DNA from: Pseudomonadota bacterium
GTDB taxonomy: Bacteria > Myxococcota_A > UBA796 > UBA9615
DNA length: 64,000 nt
NCBI GenBank assembly: GCA_024229515.1
Contig: JAAESI010000275.1
Span: forward strand, 1-64,000
Reading direction: 5' to 3'
Part shown: positions 1-8,413 of the stretch, one piece after another
Numbering within the stretch: position 1 is the stretch's first letter
Layout: every line of letters begins with the position of its first letter
The notes under the pieces: generated by a model
Told to the model about the DNA's origin: nothing
Seen by the model: the letters and a program-made list of their open reading frames with translations, nothing else
Databases searched by the model: none
Made by a program: the position numbers and the translations under genes

Positions 1-981
1 CGGGGCTGGATCTCCACCGCCAACAACGACCCGTTCGGCTTCACCGACGACGGCGATGTGGCCAACGATCCCTGGTACTACGGCGCCTTCTTCGCCCCCG
101 GCTACCGCGCCCACCGGATCGAGTCGGAGCTGGCCCGCATCACCGCCGACGGCGGCCTCGGCCTCGACGATATGCAGGCGCTCCAGAAGGACCTGCACAG
201 CCCGCTGGCGGACACCCTCGTGCCCCTGCTGCTGGAGGCCCACGCCGGCGTCGGGGACGACCCCGCCCTCGCCGCGTTCGAGTCCCGGGACGACATCGAC
301 GCCCTCGTCGCGCTGCTCGCCGAGTGGGACCGCACGATGGCCCGCGACAGCGCCGGCGCCCTCGCCTTCCACTCGCTGTCCCGCCACGTCGCCGAGGAGG
401 TGCTGGCGGACGACATCGGCCTGGCGTGGGACTTCGCCGTCGAGCTCAAGCCGCTGTTCATGGTCAAGATCGCGGTGATGGCGCTGGACGGCGCCTTCCC
501 CGACGCCTCCCCCGTGCTGCAGGAGGGACGCAACGCGCTGATCCTCGCGGGCGCGGGCCGCACCGCGGCGTGGCTGACGGAACGCTTCGGGGCCGTCGAC
601 GCCGACTTCGCCTGGTCCGACTTGAAGGTCACGAGCCTGGATCACGCCTACGGCTACGGGCTGGAGCTCTTCGAGGTGGAGACCGACGGCGGCGAGGACA
701 CCATCAACGTCGCCCAGGACATCACCTTCGCCCCCGACGCCGAGCGTTGGGTCACCAGCTACGTGTCCGTCGAGCGCACCGTCGCCCGCATCGGCGACGA
801 CGGCACCCCCGAAGCCTGGATCAACTACCCCCTCGGCCCCCACGCCGACCCCGCCTCCCCCGCCACGGAAGCCGCGCTCGAGGACTACGTCGAGGGCAAC
901 TACCGCCGGCTGCGCTTTGACCGCGCCGAGATCGAGGCCGACGCGGCCCACCGCATCGAGGTCGAACCGACGCGCCCCTGA
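1..981 (+). CDS. Penicillin acylase family protein (Ntn-hydrolase, S45), C-terminal part
   Basis: The reading frame is open from the first base, so this is the last 326 residues of a longer protein whose start lies outside the window. It opens with GWISTANNDP and then a YY...F..GYRAHRI stretch, the beta-subunit signature of penicillin G acylase/aculeacin acylase relatives; the Asn pair corresponds to the oxyanion-hole Asn of that family. Such enzymes are exported precursors that self-cleave and hydrolyse amide bonds of penicillins, acyl-homoserine lactones or cyclic peptides. The substrate cannot be told from this fragment, and the nucleophilic Ser and the signal peptide are not in view. The gene ends 29 bases before the next same-strand gene. 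Confidence 0.85.
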   Translation, partial: RGWISTANNDPFGFTDDGDVANDPWYYGAFFAPGYRAHRIESELARITADGGLGLDDMQALQKDLHSPLADTLVPLLLEAHAGVGDDPALAAFESRDDIDALVALLAEWDRTMARDSAGALAFHSLSRHVAEEVLADDIGLAWDFAVELKPLFMVKIAVMALDGAFPDASPVLQEGRNALILAGAGRTAAWLTERFGAVDADFAWSDLKVTSLDHAYGYGLELFEVETDGGEDTINVAQDITFAPDAERWVTSYVSVERTVARIGDDGTPEAWINYPLGPHADPASPATEAALEDYVEGNYRRLRFDRAEIEADAAHRIEVEPTRP

Positions 982-1010
982 GTGGACGTTTGGCGGCCCT
1001 CGGTGCAACG

Positions 1011-1925
1011 ATGCCCGAGGTGAGCAAGTCCAACCCCGCTGCGACGCTCCCTCCGGAGCTCGACCCCGCGACCACGCTCCCGTCGGAGCCGGACGCGATC
1101 GGCCTGCCCACCCAACCCGACCCCGCGGCCACGCTGCCGTCCCGACCCGAGCCGGAGGACGACGTCGCTACGGGGGCCTCGGTCCGCGCCATCACCTCGT
1201 TCGACATCGCCGACACGATCAGCCAGCGCGCGCTCCCGTCGGTCGATCTCGCCCCCGACGGGGTGTGGGAAGGCGGGTCGGTGTCAGTCGCCGATGTCGA
1301 CCCCAGCAACATCGACATCTCGGCGGACTGGGACGCGGGCACCGGGGAGCTCAAGAAGTCCGGGCTCGGCCCCACCATGGAGGAGCCGCCCCCTCCGCCC
1401 CCCAAGGCGAAGTACTACACGCGGCCCGCCGAGCCCCTGCCGACGCCCCAGGAAGTGAACCGCCGGCGGTTCCTGCAGTTCGGCGCGGTCAGCGCCGTCG
1501 TCGGCATCGTCGGCTGGAACGTCGCCCGTCGGCGCCCCGCCCCCGCGCCGGAGATGAACCTGAAGCCGGCCTCGCTCGCTCCGGCCGACTTCGTGACGCT
1601 GCGCCACGCCCTGCGCGCCCTCCTCGGAAGCGACCTCGCCGGCGACCGGGCCGCGTCCATGGCCGACCTCCGCTACCAGCGCCTGGGACCGGGGCCCAGC
1701 GAGCAGCTCGCCGCCGACCTGCGCCTGCTGGATCTCGCGTCCGCTGGCTTGCTCGACGGTCGGCGCTTCACGCGGCTGTCGCTCGGGGAAGCCCGCGACC
1801 TGTTGGACGGCTGGGCCGCTTCTCCGATCTCCGCCCGCCGACGGATCCGGTCCGAGCTCGAGCACCTCGCCCGCTGGTGCTGGGCCGAGCATCCGGCGAC
1901 CCGCGAAGAGCTGGGGCGGGGTTAG
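1011..1925 (+). CDS. Gluconate 2-dehydrogenase subunit 3-like protein with internal Tat-type segment
   Basis: This 304-residue protein precedes a GMC oxidoreductase gene by 2 bases, the usual pairing for the small subunit of membrane-linked sugar or alcohol dehydrogenases. The last 115 residues (FTRLSLGEARDLL... to HPATREELG) resemble the subunit 3 family. A twin-arginine motif, NRRRFLQFG, followed by a hydrophobic stretch lies near residue 150 instead of at the N-terminus. The first 150 residues are Pro/Asp-rich with repeats of the type PAATLP, a low-complexity region. The ATG at 1011 is chosen over a TTG at 990. A GTG at 1455 directly before the RRRFL motif is another possible start and would give a conventional exported subunit. 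Function is inferred from family and neighbour. Confidence 0.6.
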   Translation: MPEVSKSNPAATLPPELDPATTLPSEPDAIGLPTQPDPAATLPSRPEPEDDVATGASVRAITSFDIADTISQRALPSVDLAPDGVWEGGSVSVADVDPSNIDISADWDAGTGELKKSGLGPTMEEPPPPPPKAKYYTRPAEPLPTPQEVNRRRFLQFGAVSAVVGIVGWNVARRRPAPAPEMNLKPASLAPADFVTLRHALRALLGSDLAGDRAASMADLRYQRLGPGPSEQLAADLRLLDLASAGLLDGRRFTRLSLGEARDLLDGWAASPISARRRIRSELEHLARWCWAEHPATREELGRG

Positions 1926-1927
1926 CC

Positions 1928-3294
1928 ATGCCGATCGTCTAGGACTGCATCGTCGGCTCGGGGAGCGCGTCTGCCTCCCTCGTGCTCCGACTGGCGCGCG
2001 CCGGCCGCTCCGTCGTGTTGATCGAAGAGGGGCCGAGCCGGGTCGACCCCGGCTTCGGCTGGACCGACGTCGACATCAGCCGTGACCTGCTCCGGCAAGG
2101 GGGCCGGGTCCCGACCACCGACGGCTCGGTCTCCATCGTTCAGGGACGCTGCCTCGGCGGCTCCGCAACCGTCAGCGCGGGCATCGCCGCGGCCGCCAAC
2201 CCACGTGCGCTGGAGCAGTGGCAGTCCCAGGGATGGAGCGCCGACACCATCCGCCGCTTCGGAGCAGCCTGCGACGAACGCCTCGAGGCCCTCGGCGCAA
2301 CGCTCGACGGCGAACAGGCCCGTCCCCCCGCCGACTCCGTGCTCGCACGGGGCGCCGTCGCCATCCGCCACGACGGGCGGTGGCTCGAGCGCGTCGCGGT
2401 CCGAACGCCCGGCGGCGCCCTCGCCGGCCCGATGGTCTCGGCCCTGGAGGAGGCGCGGAGCAAGTTCGGCGCGAGATCCTCGACAACACCCGCGTGGAGG
2501 CGTTCCTCATCGAGGAAGGTCGCGCGACCGAGGCCCGGGGCCCCGGCGTGGGCGTCGTGGCGGAGCGCTACATCGTCTGCACCGGCGCGATCCACACCTC
2601 CGCGCTCCTGCAGCGCTCGGGCCTGGGCGGCGGCCGCGTCGGCAGCGGGCTGACCCTGCCGCACCGCATCCTCGTGCTCGGCCGCATGCCGGACCGCCTC
2701 CCGCCGGGGCACGCACCGGGCTCGTACCTCGTCGAGGGGACGGACTGGACCATCAGCGCGGCAGACGTGGGGCCGGCCTTCTACGCCGCCCACAGCCGCG
2801 GGGATGCGGCCACGCTCGCGGGCGTGCTCGGCGACTGGAACCGCATGGTGCCGCTGTGGGTGACCGTGCCGGAGGGCGGCGGCTCCGTCGGTCTCGATCG
2901 CTTCAACCGGATCAAGGTCAAGCGCGACGAGCACCCCGACACGCTCAGCGCGCTGCAGAGCGGCGCCACGATGGCGGCGAAGATGCTGCTGGCGGCCGGA
3001 GCCGTCGAAGTGATGCTCCCGTGCGACGGACCCGCCACGCTCGAGTCGGACCGAGACGCGGACGCGTTCGCCTCCCGCACGCTCACCCCGGCCGAGCTGC
3101 CGATGGTCTGCCAGACGCCCCAGGGGGGCTGCGCCATCGGGCCCGACGGCGTCGTCGACGAGACCTTCAAGGTGCACGGCGTCGAAAACGTCTACGTCGC
3201 CGACGCCTCGCTGTTCCCGTCCTCAGCGGGGCCGAACCCGATGGTCCCGGTGATGGCCCTGGGCGAGCTCCTCGGAGACCAGCTCCTCTACTGA
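1928..3294 (+). pseudogene. GMC-family FAD oxidoreductase, interrupted by a stop codon and a frameshift
   Basis: The product would be a flavin-dependent alcohol/sugar/sterol oxidoreductase partnered with the upstream subunit. After ATG at 1928 comes MPIV, then TAG at 1940-1942, then DCIVGSGSASASLVLRL. GMC proteins normally read YD at this point, so TAG replaces an expected Tyr codon before the GxGxxx FAD-binding loop. The frame then breaks near 2462 (one base missing) between ALEEARS and VRREILDNTRVE. The C-terminus is intact, with VADASLFPSSAGPNPMVPVMA matching the GMC C-terminal block in general form, although the usual HPMGTCRMG box reads TPQGGCAIG. Two independent lesions may mean a true pseudogene; sequencing error is the alternative. 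The last 7 bases overlap the convergent gene. Confidence 0.75.
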
Positions 3295-5189
3295 GGGTCG
3301 CAGGGGCCGTCGCACACCTGAACGATGGAGCCGTCCTCCAGGAAGCGGCCGACGTGCTCGACGTACACGGGCAGGTCGCGCACCGCGCCGTGGCTCCCGC
3401 CGTCGGTCTCGGGGGGGACGTTGCCGTCGGGCGGCGGCTCGACGTGCAGGTCGTAGACGTACATCGCGGAAGGACCGTCGAAGCCGTCGGGCTCGGCCGC
3501 AGTCACCTCCTCCAGGCCCCAGGCGACCTCGGGGCTGGGCGTGATGACGGGGACGTCGGCGCTGCGGGCGACCCACTCGGTGACCATGTTGGACACCTGC
3601 GCGTCGTCGATCGCCTCGTGCAGGGTGACGGCGACGTTGGTGCGGCCGTCCCAGCGGTCGGTGGTGAGGTGCTCGACGTAGTTCAGCGAGTCCGCCCGAT
3701 CGAGGATGTTCTGCATCATCGACATCGCCAGCTGCAGATCCAGCGGCTCGTAGGTCTCCTCCAGCACGGTCGCCATCAGCGTCCACTGCACGGCCCGCTG
3801 GAGCATGTGGGACCAGCCGCCGCCCGGCACGACGAGCACGCCTCGCTCGAAGAACGACGAGGTCGTCATGATCGTCAGCCCCTGGGTGCCGCCGTTGCTG
3901 ATGCCCATGTAGTGGATGGCGTCGGGGTCGATGGGGGCGAACGTGCCCTCGCCACGATCCAGCTCGATCAGCCCGGCCAGCTGCTCGCGCACAAGTCGGG
4001 CCATCAGCGTGAAGTTGGCGACGTTCTGGTTCTGGCGGTTCGTGATCGTGGGAACGGCGTCCAGGTCGCCCGACAGGATGGGGACCGTGTCGGCGATGTC
4101 CTGCTCGGCGAAGCCCCGGAAGTCCAGCGCGATGCCGGAGAACTCCCGCTCCTGGAGGAGGTCGTTAAACGAGCCCCCCGCCACCTGCTCCTTGTTCGAG
4201 AAGAAGCCGTGGCCGTAGCAGATGAGGGGGCGGGTCTCCTCGACGGTGTCGGGCACGGCGAGCACGAACTCGATACCCCGGGTGCCCTGCTGGACGGGGA
4301 GCCCGTCGGCGTCCAGGACGAGCGCGTGATCGTCCGTGAGGAAGTACGGCGTCTCGAAGGTGCCCCGCACGACCCAGTTGTCGTCGTCCTGGGCCTGCGA
4401 GGTGATGACCGCGGGCGGCAGGTCCACCGCCGCCATCACCTCCTGCATCGCCAGCAGCGGCCGAGTGACCTGCTCCTCGCTGCGGGTGTGGAAGGTCCAT
4501 CCGAGGATGAGCTCGGCGGGGTCCAGCCCGAGGGCGTCGATCGCCCCCTGCCCGATGGCATCCCAGTCGGCCCGCTGCGCCTCGACGGCGTCCGAGTCGG
4601 TGGCGACGCCGTCGCGCAACGCGCGGAACGCTTCGACGGTGCGGATGTCGGCGCCGTCGGTCCCCTTGATGCCGTCGCGGATGAGGACCGCGTAGCCGGT
4701 GTCGGGCGCGAGCACGTGGTTGGGACGGAGGATGAGGGCCTGCTCGAAGGGGCCGCGGGCGTTGAGGTCCGGCTCCACCAGCAGCGGGATGCGCCGCCAG
4801 GTGCCCTCCTCGACGAGGAAGATGGGGGAGTCATCGCGGGTCGTCGCGCCCGCATCGGCGGCGTCGGGCAGGGAGGCGGGATCGACGCCTTCCCGGAACC
4901 AGGCGAGCATCGCGGGGATGCGGGTGAAGCCGTCGTCGTCCGCGAACGTGGACGTGCTCAGGCCCGGAGGCATCGGCTCCTCCGGCAGCACCACGCGGCG
5001 CCCGGTCCGCGTGCTCGCGTCGGCCTCCAGGTAGAGGTCCGACGGCCAGGGGTACATGGCCACGTCGGGGACCAGCGGATTGCCGCCGGCGACGTTGGGC
5101 AGGTCGGTGATGGTCTCGACCTCGGGCTCGCAGCCGACCAGGAGCAGCCCCCCCAGCAGCACGATCAGGGTTCGCGTCATCGTCTTCAT
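3288..5189 (-). CDS. Large alpha/beta-hydrolase-fold lipoprotein (esterase/lipase-like)
   Basis: The 633-residue product starts with MKTMTRT, a hydrophobic stretch and the lipobox LLVGC, so it is an exported lipoprotein. A GISNGG nucleophile elbow about two thirds along, preceded by a YGHGFF strand-turn, marks an alpha/beta hydrolase core; an N-terminal region of about 300 residues resembles the long-chain extensions of Ig-like or lipase-like surface hydrolases and has no recognised catalytic motif. The start at 5189 is supported by a 4-base ATGA overlap with the stop of the upstream gene, implying translational coupling. Both genes encode lipoprotein hydrolases, so they probably act together on extracellular esters. 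The actual substrate is unknown. Confidence 0.7.
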   Translation of the reverse strand: MKTMTRTLIVLLGGLLLVGCEPEVETITDLPNVAGGNPLVPDVAMYPWPSDLYLEADASTRTGRRVVLPEEPMPPGLSTSTFADDDGFTRIPAMLAWFREGVDPASLPDAADAGATTRDDSPIFLVEEGTWRRIPLLVEPDLNARGPFEQALILRPNHVLAPDTGYAVLIRDGIKGTDGADIRTVEAFRALRDGVATDSDAVEAQRADWDAIGQGAIDALGLDPAELILGWTFHTRSEEQVTRPLLAMQEVMAAVDLPPAVITSQAQDDDNWVVRGTFETPYFLTDDHALVLDADGLPVQQGTRGIEFVLAVPDTVEETRPLICYGHGFFSNKEQVAGGSFNDLLQEREFSGIALDFRGFAEQDIADTVPILSGDLDAVPTITNRQNQNVANFTLMARLVREQLAGLIELDRGEGTFAPIDPDAIHYMGISNGGTQGLTIMTTSSFFERGVLVVPGGGWSHMLQRAVQWTLMATVLEETYEPLDLQLAMSMMQNILDRADSLNYVEHLTTDRWDGRTNVAVTLHEAIDDAQVSNMVTEWVARSADVPVITPSPEVAWGLEEVTAAEPDGFDGPSAMYVYDLHVEPPPDGNVPPETDGGSHGAVRDLPVYVEHVGRFLEDGSIVQVCDGPCDPQ

Positions 5190-6295
5190 GGCTCGACCAG
5201 GGTGGCGAGGTCGTACACATCCGCCTCGACGCCGGGCCCCTCGCCCTTGAGCACGTCGTCGAAGAACACGGTGGCGTAGTGCCGAATCGGGGGAGCGGTC
5301 TCGTCGAAGGGGCGGAAGCCGTCGCCGCAGCCCTCCAGCGCCGGGGACGGGGCCCAGCCTTCGCAGCCGTCCGTCGCCAGCGTCATCAACTGGCCGAGGA
5401 ATGCCTCGTTGACGTCGTCCCGGCCGACGAGCACGTCCTCGGCGATGCCCCCCACGTCGGCCGCGCAGATGTCGGTGAAGGCGAGGTGGCCGGCTCGGTC
5501 CAGCTCCACGACGGTGCCGTTGGGGACCGCGGCGGCTCCGACGAGCACCTCGTCCGGGGGGATGATCCCGTCGCAGGAACCTTCGATCGTGAGGGTGGGC
5601 ACGTCGGTGGTGACGCCCGGCGTAGCCGCGAGCACCAGGACCGCGTCGAAGCGGTCGTCCAGGTTGGCGACGTGGGAGATGGAGCCGCCGCCGGCGGAGT
5701 GGCCGGACAGCGCCATGGTGTCGACGTCGACGGCGCCTCGGAGGAACTCGGCAGAGCCGACCCAACCGGCCGCGGCCCAGATTCCAGCCGGTCCGGGGTC
5801 CTCCTCGGAGAAGACGTTGCAGCCCTCCAACGGCGGGTCGAAGAGGCAGGGGAGCAGGTCCTGGAAGCGGCGACCGGGGTGGTCGGCGGCGACCACGACG
5901 TAGCCGCGGGAGGCGAGGTGGGCGGCGTGGTCGACGGATTGGGCGCGCCAGCCGCCGAAGCCGTGGGAGAAGACGACGACCGGGAACGGCTCCTCGGTCA
6001 CCCGCAGCGGCGCGTCACGCACCGCCTGCTGGGGGATGACCGGCACGTCGACGTCGCCTACCCGTTCGAAGAACTCATCGGTCAGCAGATCGGCGAGGTC
6101 GACGCCCTCGGCCGCCTCGTCGGCGGTGGCGTCGGTCGCGGGGTACCAGACCTCGAGCTGGACGCCGTCCCGTTCGGCGGACTGAACGCCTACGGGCACG
6201 CCCCAGGCGGCGGGATCGGCGGGGAGATCGAGGGGCTCGTAGGGTGAGCCGCAGCCGATCAGGAGGACGATCCAAAACGCTGCGCTGCGAACCAT
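5186..6295 (-). CDS. Alpha/beta hydrolase lipoprotein, PAF-acetylhydrolase/dienelactone-hydrolase-like
   Basis: The 369-residue protein begins MVRSAAFWIVLLIGCGS, a lipoprotein signal with Cys at about residue 15. It carries VVFSHGFGG (oxyanion strand), GYVVVAADHPG, and the nucleophile elbow ALSGHSAGGG, with a late AGHLAF giving a plausible catalytic His. This order matches the platelet-activating-factor acetylhydrolase/chlorophyllase-like branch of alpha/beta hydrolases, which cleave short ester chains. It is the first gene of a two-gene unit with the larger hydrolase downstream and lies just upstream of, but opposite to, the tRNA pair. Six Cys residues after the lipobox suggest disulfides in an extracytoplasmic protein. 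Confidence 0.75.
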   Translation of the reverse strand: MVRSAAFWIVLLIGCGSPYEPLDLPADPAAWGVPVGVQSAERDGVQLEVWYPATDATADEAAEGVDLADLLTDEFFERVGDVDVPVIPQQAVRDAPLRVTEEPFPVVVFSHGFGGWRAQSVDHAAHLASRGYVVVAADHPGRRFQDLLPCLFDPPLEGCNVFSEEDPGPAGIWAAAGWVGSAEFLRGAVDVDTMALSGHSAGGGSISHVANLDDRFDAVLVLAATPGVTTDVPTLTIEGSCDGIIPPDEVLVGAAAVPNGTVVELDRAGHLAFTDICAADVGGIAEDVLVGRDDVNEAFLGQLMTLATDGCEGWAPSPALEGCGDGFRPFDETAPPIRHYATVFFDDVLKGEGPGVEADVYDLATLVEP

Positions 6296-6308
6296 CGGCG
6301 GAGGCTAC

Positions 6309-6337
6309 TTGAATGGAATCGGCCGGTGCACTATCTT
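6309..6337 (+). promoter_or_regulatory. Sigma-70-type promoter for the tRNA-Ser pair
   Basis: TTGAAT (6309-6314) and TATCTT (6332-6337) are separated by 17 bases, close to the housekeeping -35/-10 consensus. The first tRNA begins 16 bases after the -10 box. The second tRNA starts only 30 bases after the first ends, so both are probably transcribed from here. Confidence 0.6.
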
Positions 6338-6352
6338 CCGCCCGCTTGCGCA

Positions 6353-6438
6353 GGAGGCGTGGCCGAGTGGTCGAAGGCAACGGTCTTGAAAACCGTCGGG
6401 TGAAAGCCCCGTGGGTTCGAATCCTACCGCCTCCGCCA
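6353..6438 (+). tRNA. tRNA-Ser (anticodon UGA)
   Basis: An acceptor stem GGAGGCG (6353-6359) pairs with CGCCTCC (6428-6434), followed by discriminator G and an encoded CCA (6436-6438). The anticodon stem ACGGT/ACCGT encloses loop CTTGAAA with anticodon TGA at 6387-6389. A long variable arm (around CGGGTGAAAGCCCCG) and the T loop GGTTCGAATCC are typical of class II serine tRNAs. Confidence 0.97.
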
Positions 6439-6468
6439 ACCGTCCAGACCCCCCTGAGCTCACCTGAC

Positions 6469-6561
<93 letters not shown>

Positions 6562-6597
6562 ATCCCCCACTGCGTGTCAATCCCCTGGACAGAGCCC

Positions 6598-7098
6598 CTA
6601 CGGGACCTCGTCCACCACGTTCGCCGTCGCCTCGTCCTCCAGCTCGACCTCCCCGTGCGTGGCCACGACCTCGAACCGCACCGCCCGGCCCAGGACCTCG
6701 TCGTCGGACTCGATCTCGAAGACCACCCGATCGCCGACGCGCTCCCAGGCGTCGTCGCCGACCAGAACGCTGGCCTCGCTGAGCACCGCGGTCGTCAGGT
6801 AGCTGACCTGCTCGTCGGTCTCGACGTCGACAGCCAGGTACTCGAGGGCCAACTCGTCCGGCTCCCACCCGCCGAAACGCAGCGCGAGATCCACGTGCCA
6901 GCCCCCCTGCGAGCCGAACACCAGCTCGGCGTCCTCTCCGAACGGCTCCCACGCCTGGCGCCCGACCCCCAGCTCGATCCAGGGATCGCCGTCCGAGGCC
7001 GAGGGCCCCGGGCAGCCGCTCGACAGCAGCAGCGCGCCCACGCAGGATCCGAGGGTCCACCGCGTTGGTTTTCTGGAGGGACAATGCGCGCGTTTCAT
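6598..7098 (-). CDS. Small exported lipoprotein of unknown function
   Basis: The 166-residue product has a basic N-terminus (MKRAHCPSRKPTRW), a hydrophobic segment and the lipobox LLSSGC near residue 29. The mature part is acidic and beta-rich in appearance, with no motif I recognise. The start at 7098 overlaps the first 15 bases of the divergent gene beginning at 7084, so the two genes share their translation-start region. No other in-frame ATG precedes the signal sequence. It lies downstream of and opposite to the tRNAs. Function is unknown. Confidence 0.6.
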   Translation of the reverse strand: MKRAHCPSRKPTRWTLGSCVGALLLSSGCPGPSASDGDPWIELGVGRQAWEPFGEDAELVFGSQGGWHVDLALRFGGWEPDELALEYLAVDVETDEQVSYLTTAVLSEASVLVGDDAWERVGDRVVFEIESDDEVLGRAVRFEVVATHGEVELEDEATANVVDEVP

Positions 7099-7935
7099 GG
7101 AGTCCTCGCCCTGGTCCTCGCAATTGCCGGCTGCACGCCCGAGCCCGAGCCCGTGCCGCTGGACCCGGTCTCGCCCCGGGGAAGGCTTGTCGTGGAGGAG
7201 TTCTACTACGCCGGAGCCGCGGAGACCGTGGGCGCCGACCACTACTTCTCCGACCAATTCGTTGAGCTGCGCAACGACTCCGCGGAGCCGGTGATGATCG
7301 GGGGCCTGGTCCTCGGCGACGCCAGCGGCGCGGCCGGCGAGATCAACCCCGGCATGGTCCCCGACGGCTACGCCGACGACCCCGACCACGTCTACCTGGA
7401 GAACGTCTGGCGCATCCCGGGCGCGCCCGAGGACGTGATCCTCGAGCCCGGCGGCAGCGTGGTCATCGCCCACGACGGCACGAACCACATCCCCTTCTCC
7501 ACGGTCGACCTGTCCGGCGCCGACTGGGAGGCCTTCGTCGAGGTCAGCGGCGCTGACGAGGACCACCCGACCGTCGACAACCTGGAGTCGATCCACTTCA
7601 CCGGCGGCGTCGACTGGCTGATGACCGTCTTCGGGCCGACCATCGTGGTCCTGGAGCTGGACAGCGAAAACGATCTCGAGCCCTTCGACGGGGCCTGGGG
7701 CGAGATCCGCCGCGCCCCCGTCGAGGCGGTCGTGGACGCGGTTGAAGCGCTCATGGACGGTGACAGCGGCGACTTCAAGCGCCTCCCCGACTCGGTCGAC
7801 GCGGGCTTCGTGCACGTCTCGGACATCTACACCGGGGAGTCGGTCCGCCGCCGCCGCGACGGTGACAGCCTGCAGGACACCGACGACTCCGGCGCCGACT
7901 TCGAGGTCCGGTCCTCTCCGGAGCCGTTCGAATAG
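7084..7935 (+). CDS. DUF4876-like lipoprotein
   Basis: The 283-residue protein starts MRAFHGVLALVLAIAGC, a clean lipoprotein signal. The mature part has VEEFYYAG, DQFVELRNDS, a LENVWRIPG segment and a PGGSVVIAHDGTNH segment in the order seen in DUF4876 proteins, which I know mainly from Bacteroidetes surface proteins and which look like a lamin-tail or CBM-like beta sandwich. No catalytic residues are evident. The start codon overlaps the 5' end of the divergent lipoprotein gene, so the two are likely expressed from opposed promoters lying within each other's 5' region. An outer-membrane or cell-surface role is inferred from the lipobox. Confidence 0.65.
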   Translation: MRAFHGVLALVLAIAGCTPEPEPVPLDPVSPRGRLVVEEFYYAGAAETVGADHYFSDQFVELRNDSAEPVMIGGLVLGDASGAAGEINPGMVPDGYADDPDHVYLENVWRIPGAPEDVILEPGGSVVIAHDGTNHIPFSTVDLSGADWEAFVEVSGADEDHPTVDNLESIHFTGGVDWLMTVFGPTIVVLELDSENDLEPFDGAWGEIRRAPVEAVVDAVEALMDGDSGDFKRLPDSVDAGFVHVSDIYTGESVRRRRDGDSLQDTDDSGADFEVRSSPEPFE

Positions 7936-7960
7936 CCGGTCCCCAGCCTCCTCGAACGCG

Positions 7961-8350
7961 CTACTCCTCGGGAGCCTCGGGCACCAGCTCGGGGTGAGCG
8001 GCCAGGTACGCCTCGACGGCCTCGCTGTCGGGCAGCGCCGACGCGACTGCGAGGTACAGCACGATGGTGTCGATGACGCCTTCGGCGTAGATCACGTCCT
8101 CGCCCTCCAGCATCCGGTAGATGGCCCACTCCCACTCGTCGGGCTCGTAGCGGCGGGGGTCGCGGACGGGGTGGCACAGCGTGCACTTGTCCTTGTAGAG
8201 CTCCCGCGCGTCCTCCAGCTGCTGCAGGGACGTGCCCGGCCACGTCTCCTGGGCCCAATCCACGTGGGCCACGCCGGGCTCGATCAGCGTGACGCACCCG
8301 GCTAGGAGCAGGCCGGACAGCAGGAGGAAGGCTGGGACAGAACGGTGCAC
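7961..8350 (-). CDS. Monoheme c-type cytochrome lipoprotein
   Basis: The 129-residue protein uses a GTG start at 8350 and begins VHRSVPAFLLLSGLLLAGC, a lipoprotein signal. One heme-attachment motif CTLCH follows in the segment YKDKCTLCHP, and a Met near the middle (YRMLEGED) could be the distal ligand. The length and the single CxxCH fit a small periplasmic cytochrome c. The divergent gene 64 bases away encodes a diheme cytochrome, so both may pass electrons in the same periplasmic chain. Confidence 0.75.
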   Translation of the reverse strand: MHRSVPAFLLLSGLLLAGCVTLIEPGVAHVDWAQETWPGTSLQQLEDARELYKDKCTLCHPVRDPRRYEPDEWEWAIYRMLEGEDVIYAEGVIDTIVLYLAVASALPDSEAVEAYLAAHPELVPEAPEE

Positions 8351-8413
8351 GGCTCCCCTGGAGACTAGCGCACGGCCCCCTCTCGAAGCCTCTGCGGCTG
8401 GTAGAACCCGGGG

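Noticed and set aside
1940-1942. TAG in the GMC gene as a recoded amino acid codon
   Set aside because: Pyrrolysine or readthrough has no support here: position 5 of the protein, a Tyr expected by family, and a second lesion further on. Mutation or error is simpler.
2082-5279. Plus-strand 1065-residue open frame opposite the hydrolase genes
   Set aside because: It is antisense to two genes with clear lipobox and nucleophile motifs. Its translation is Arg/Pro/His-rich with no domain pattern, as expected in GC-rich DNA.
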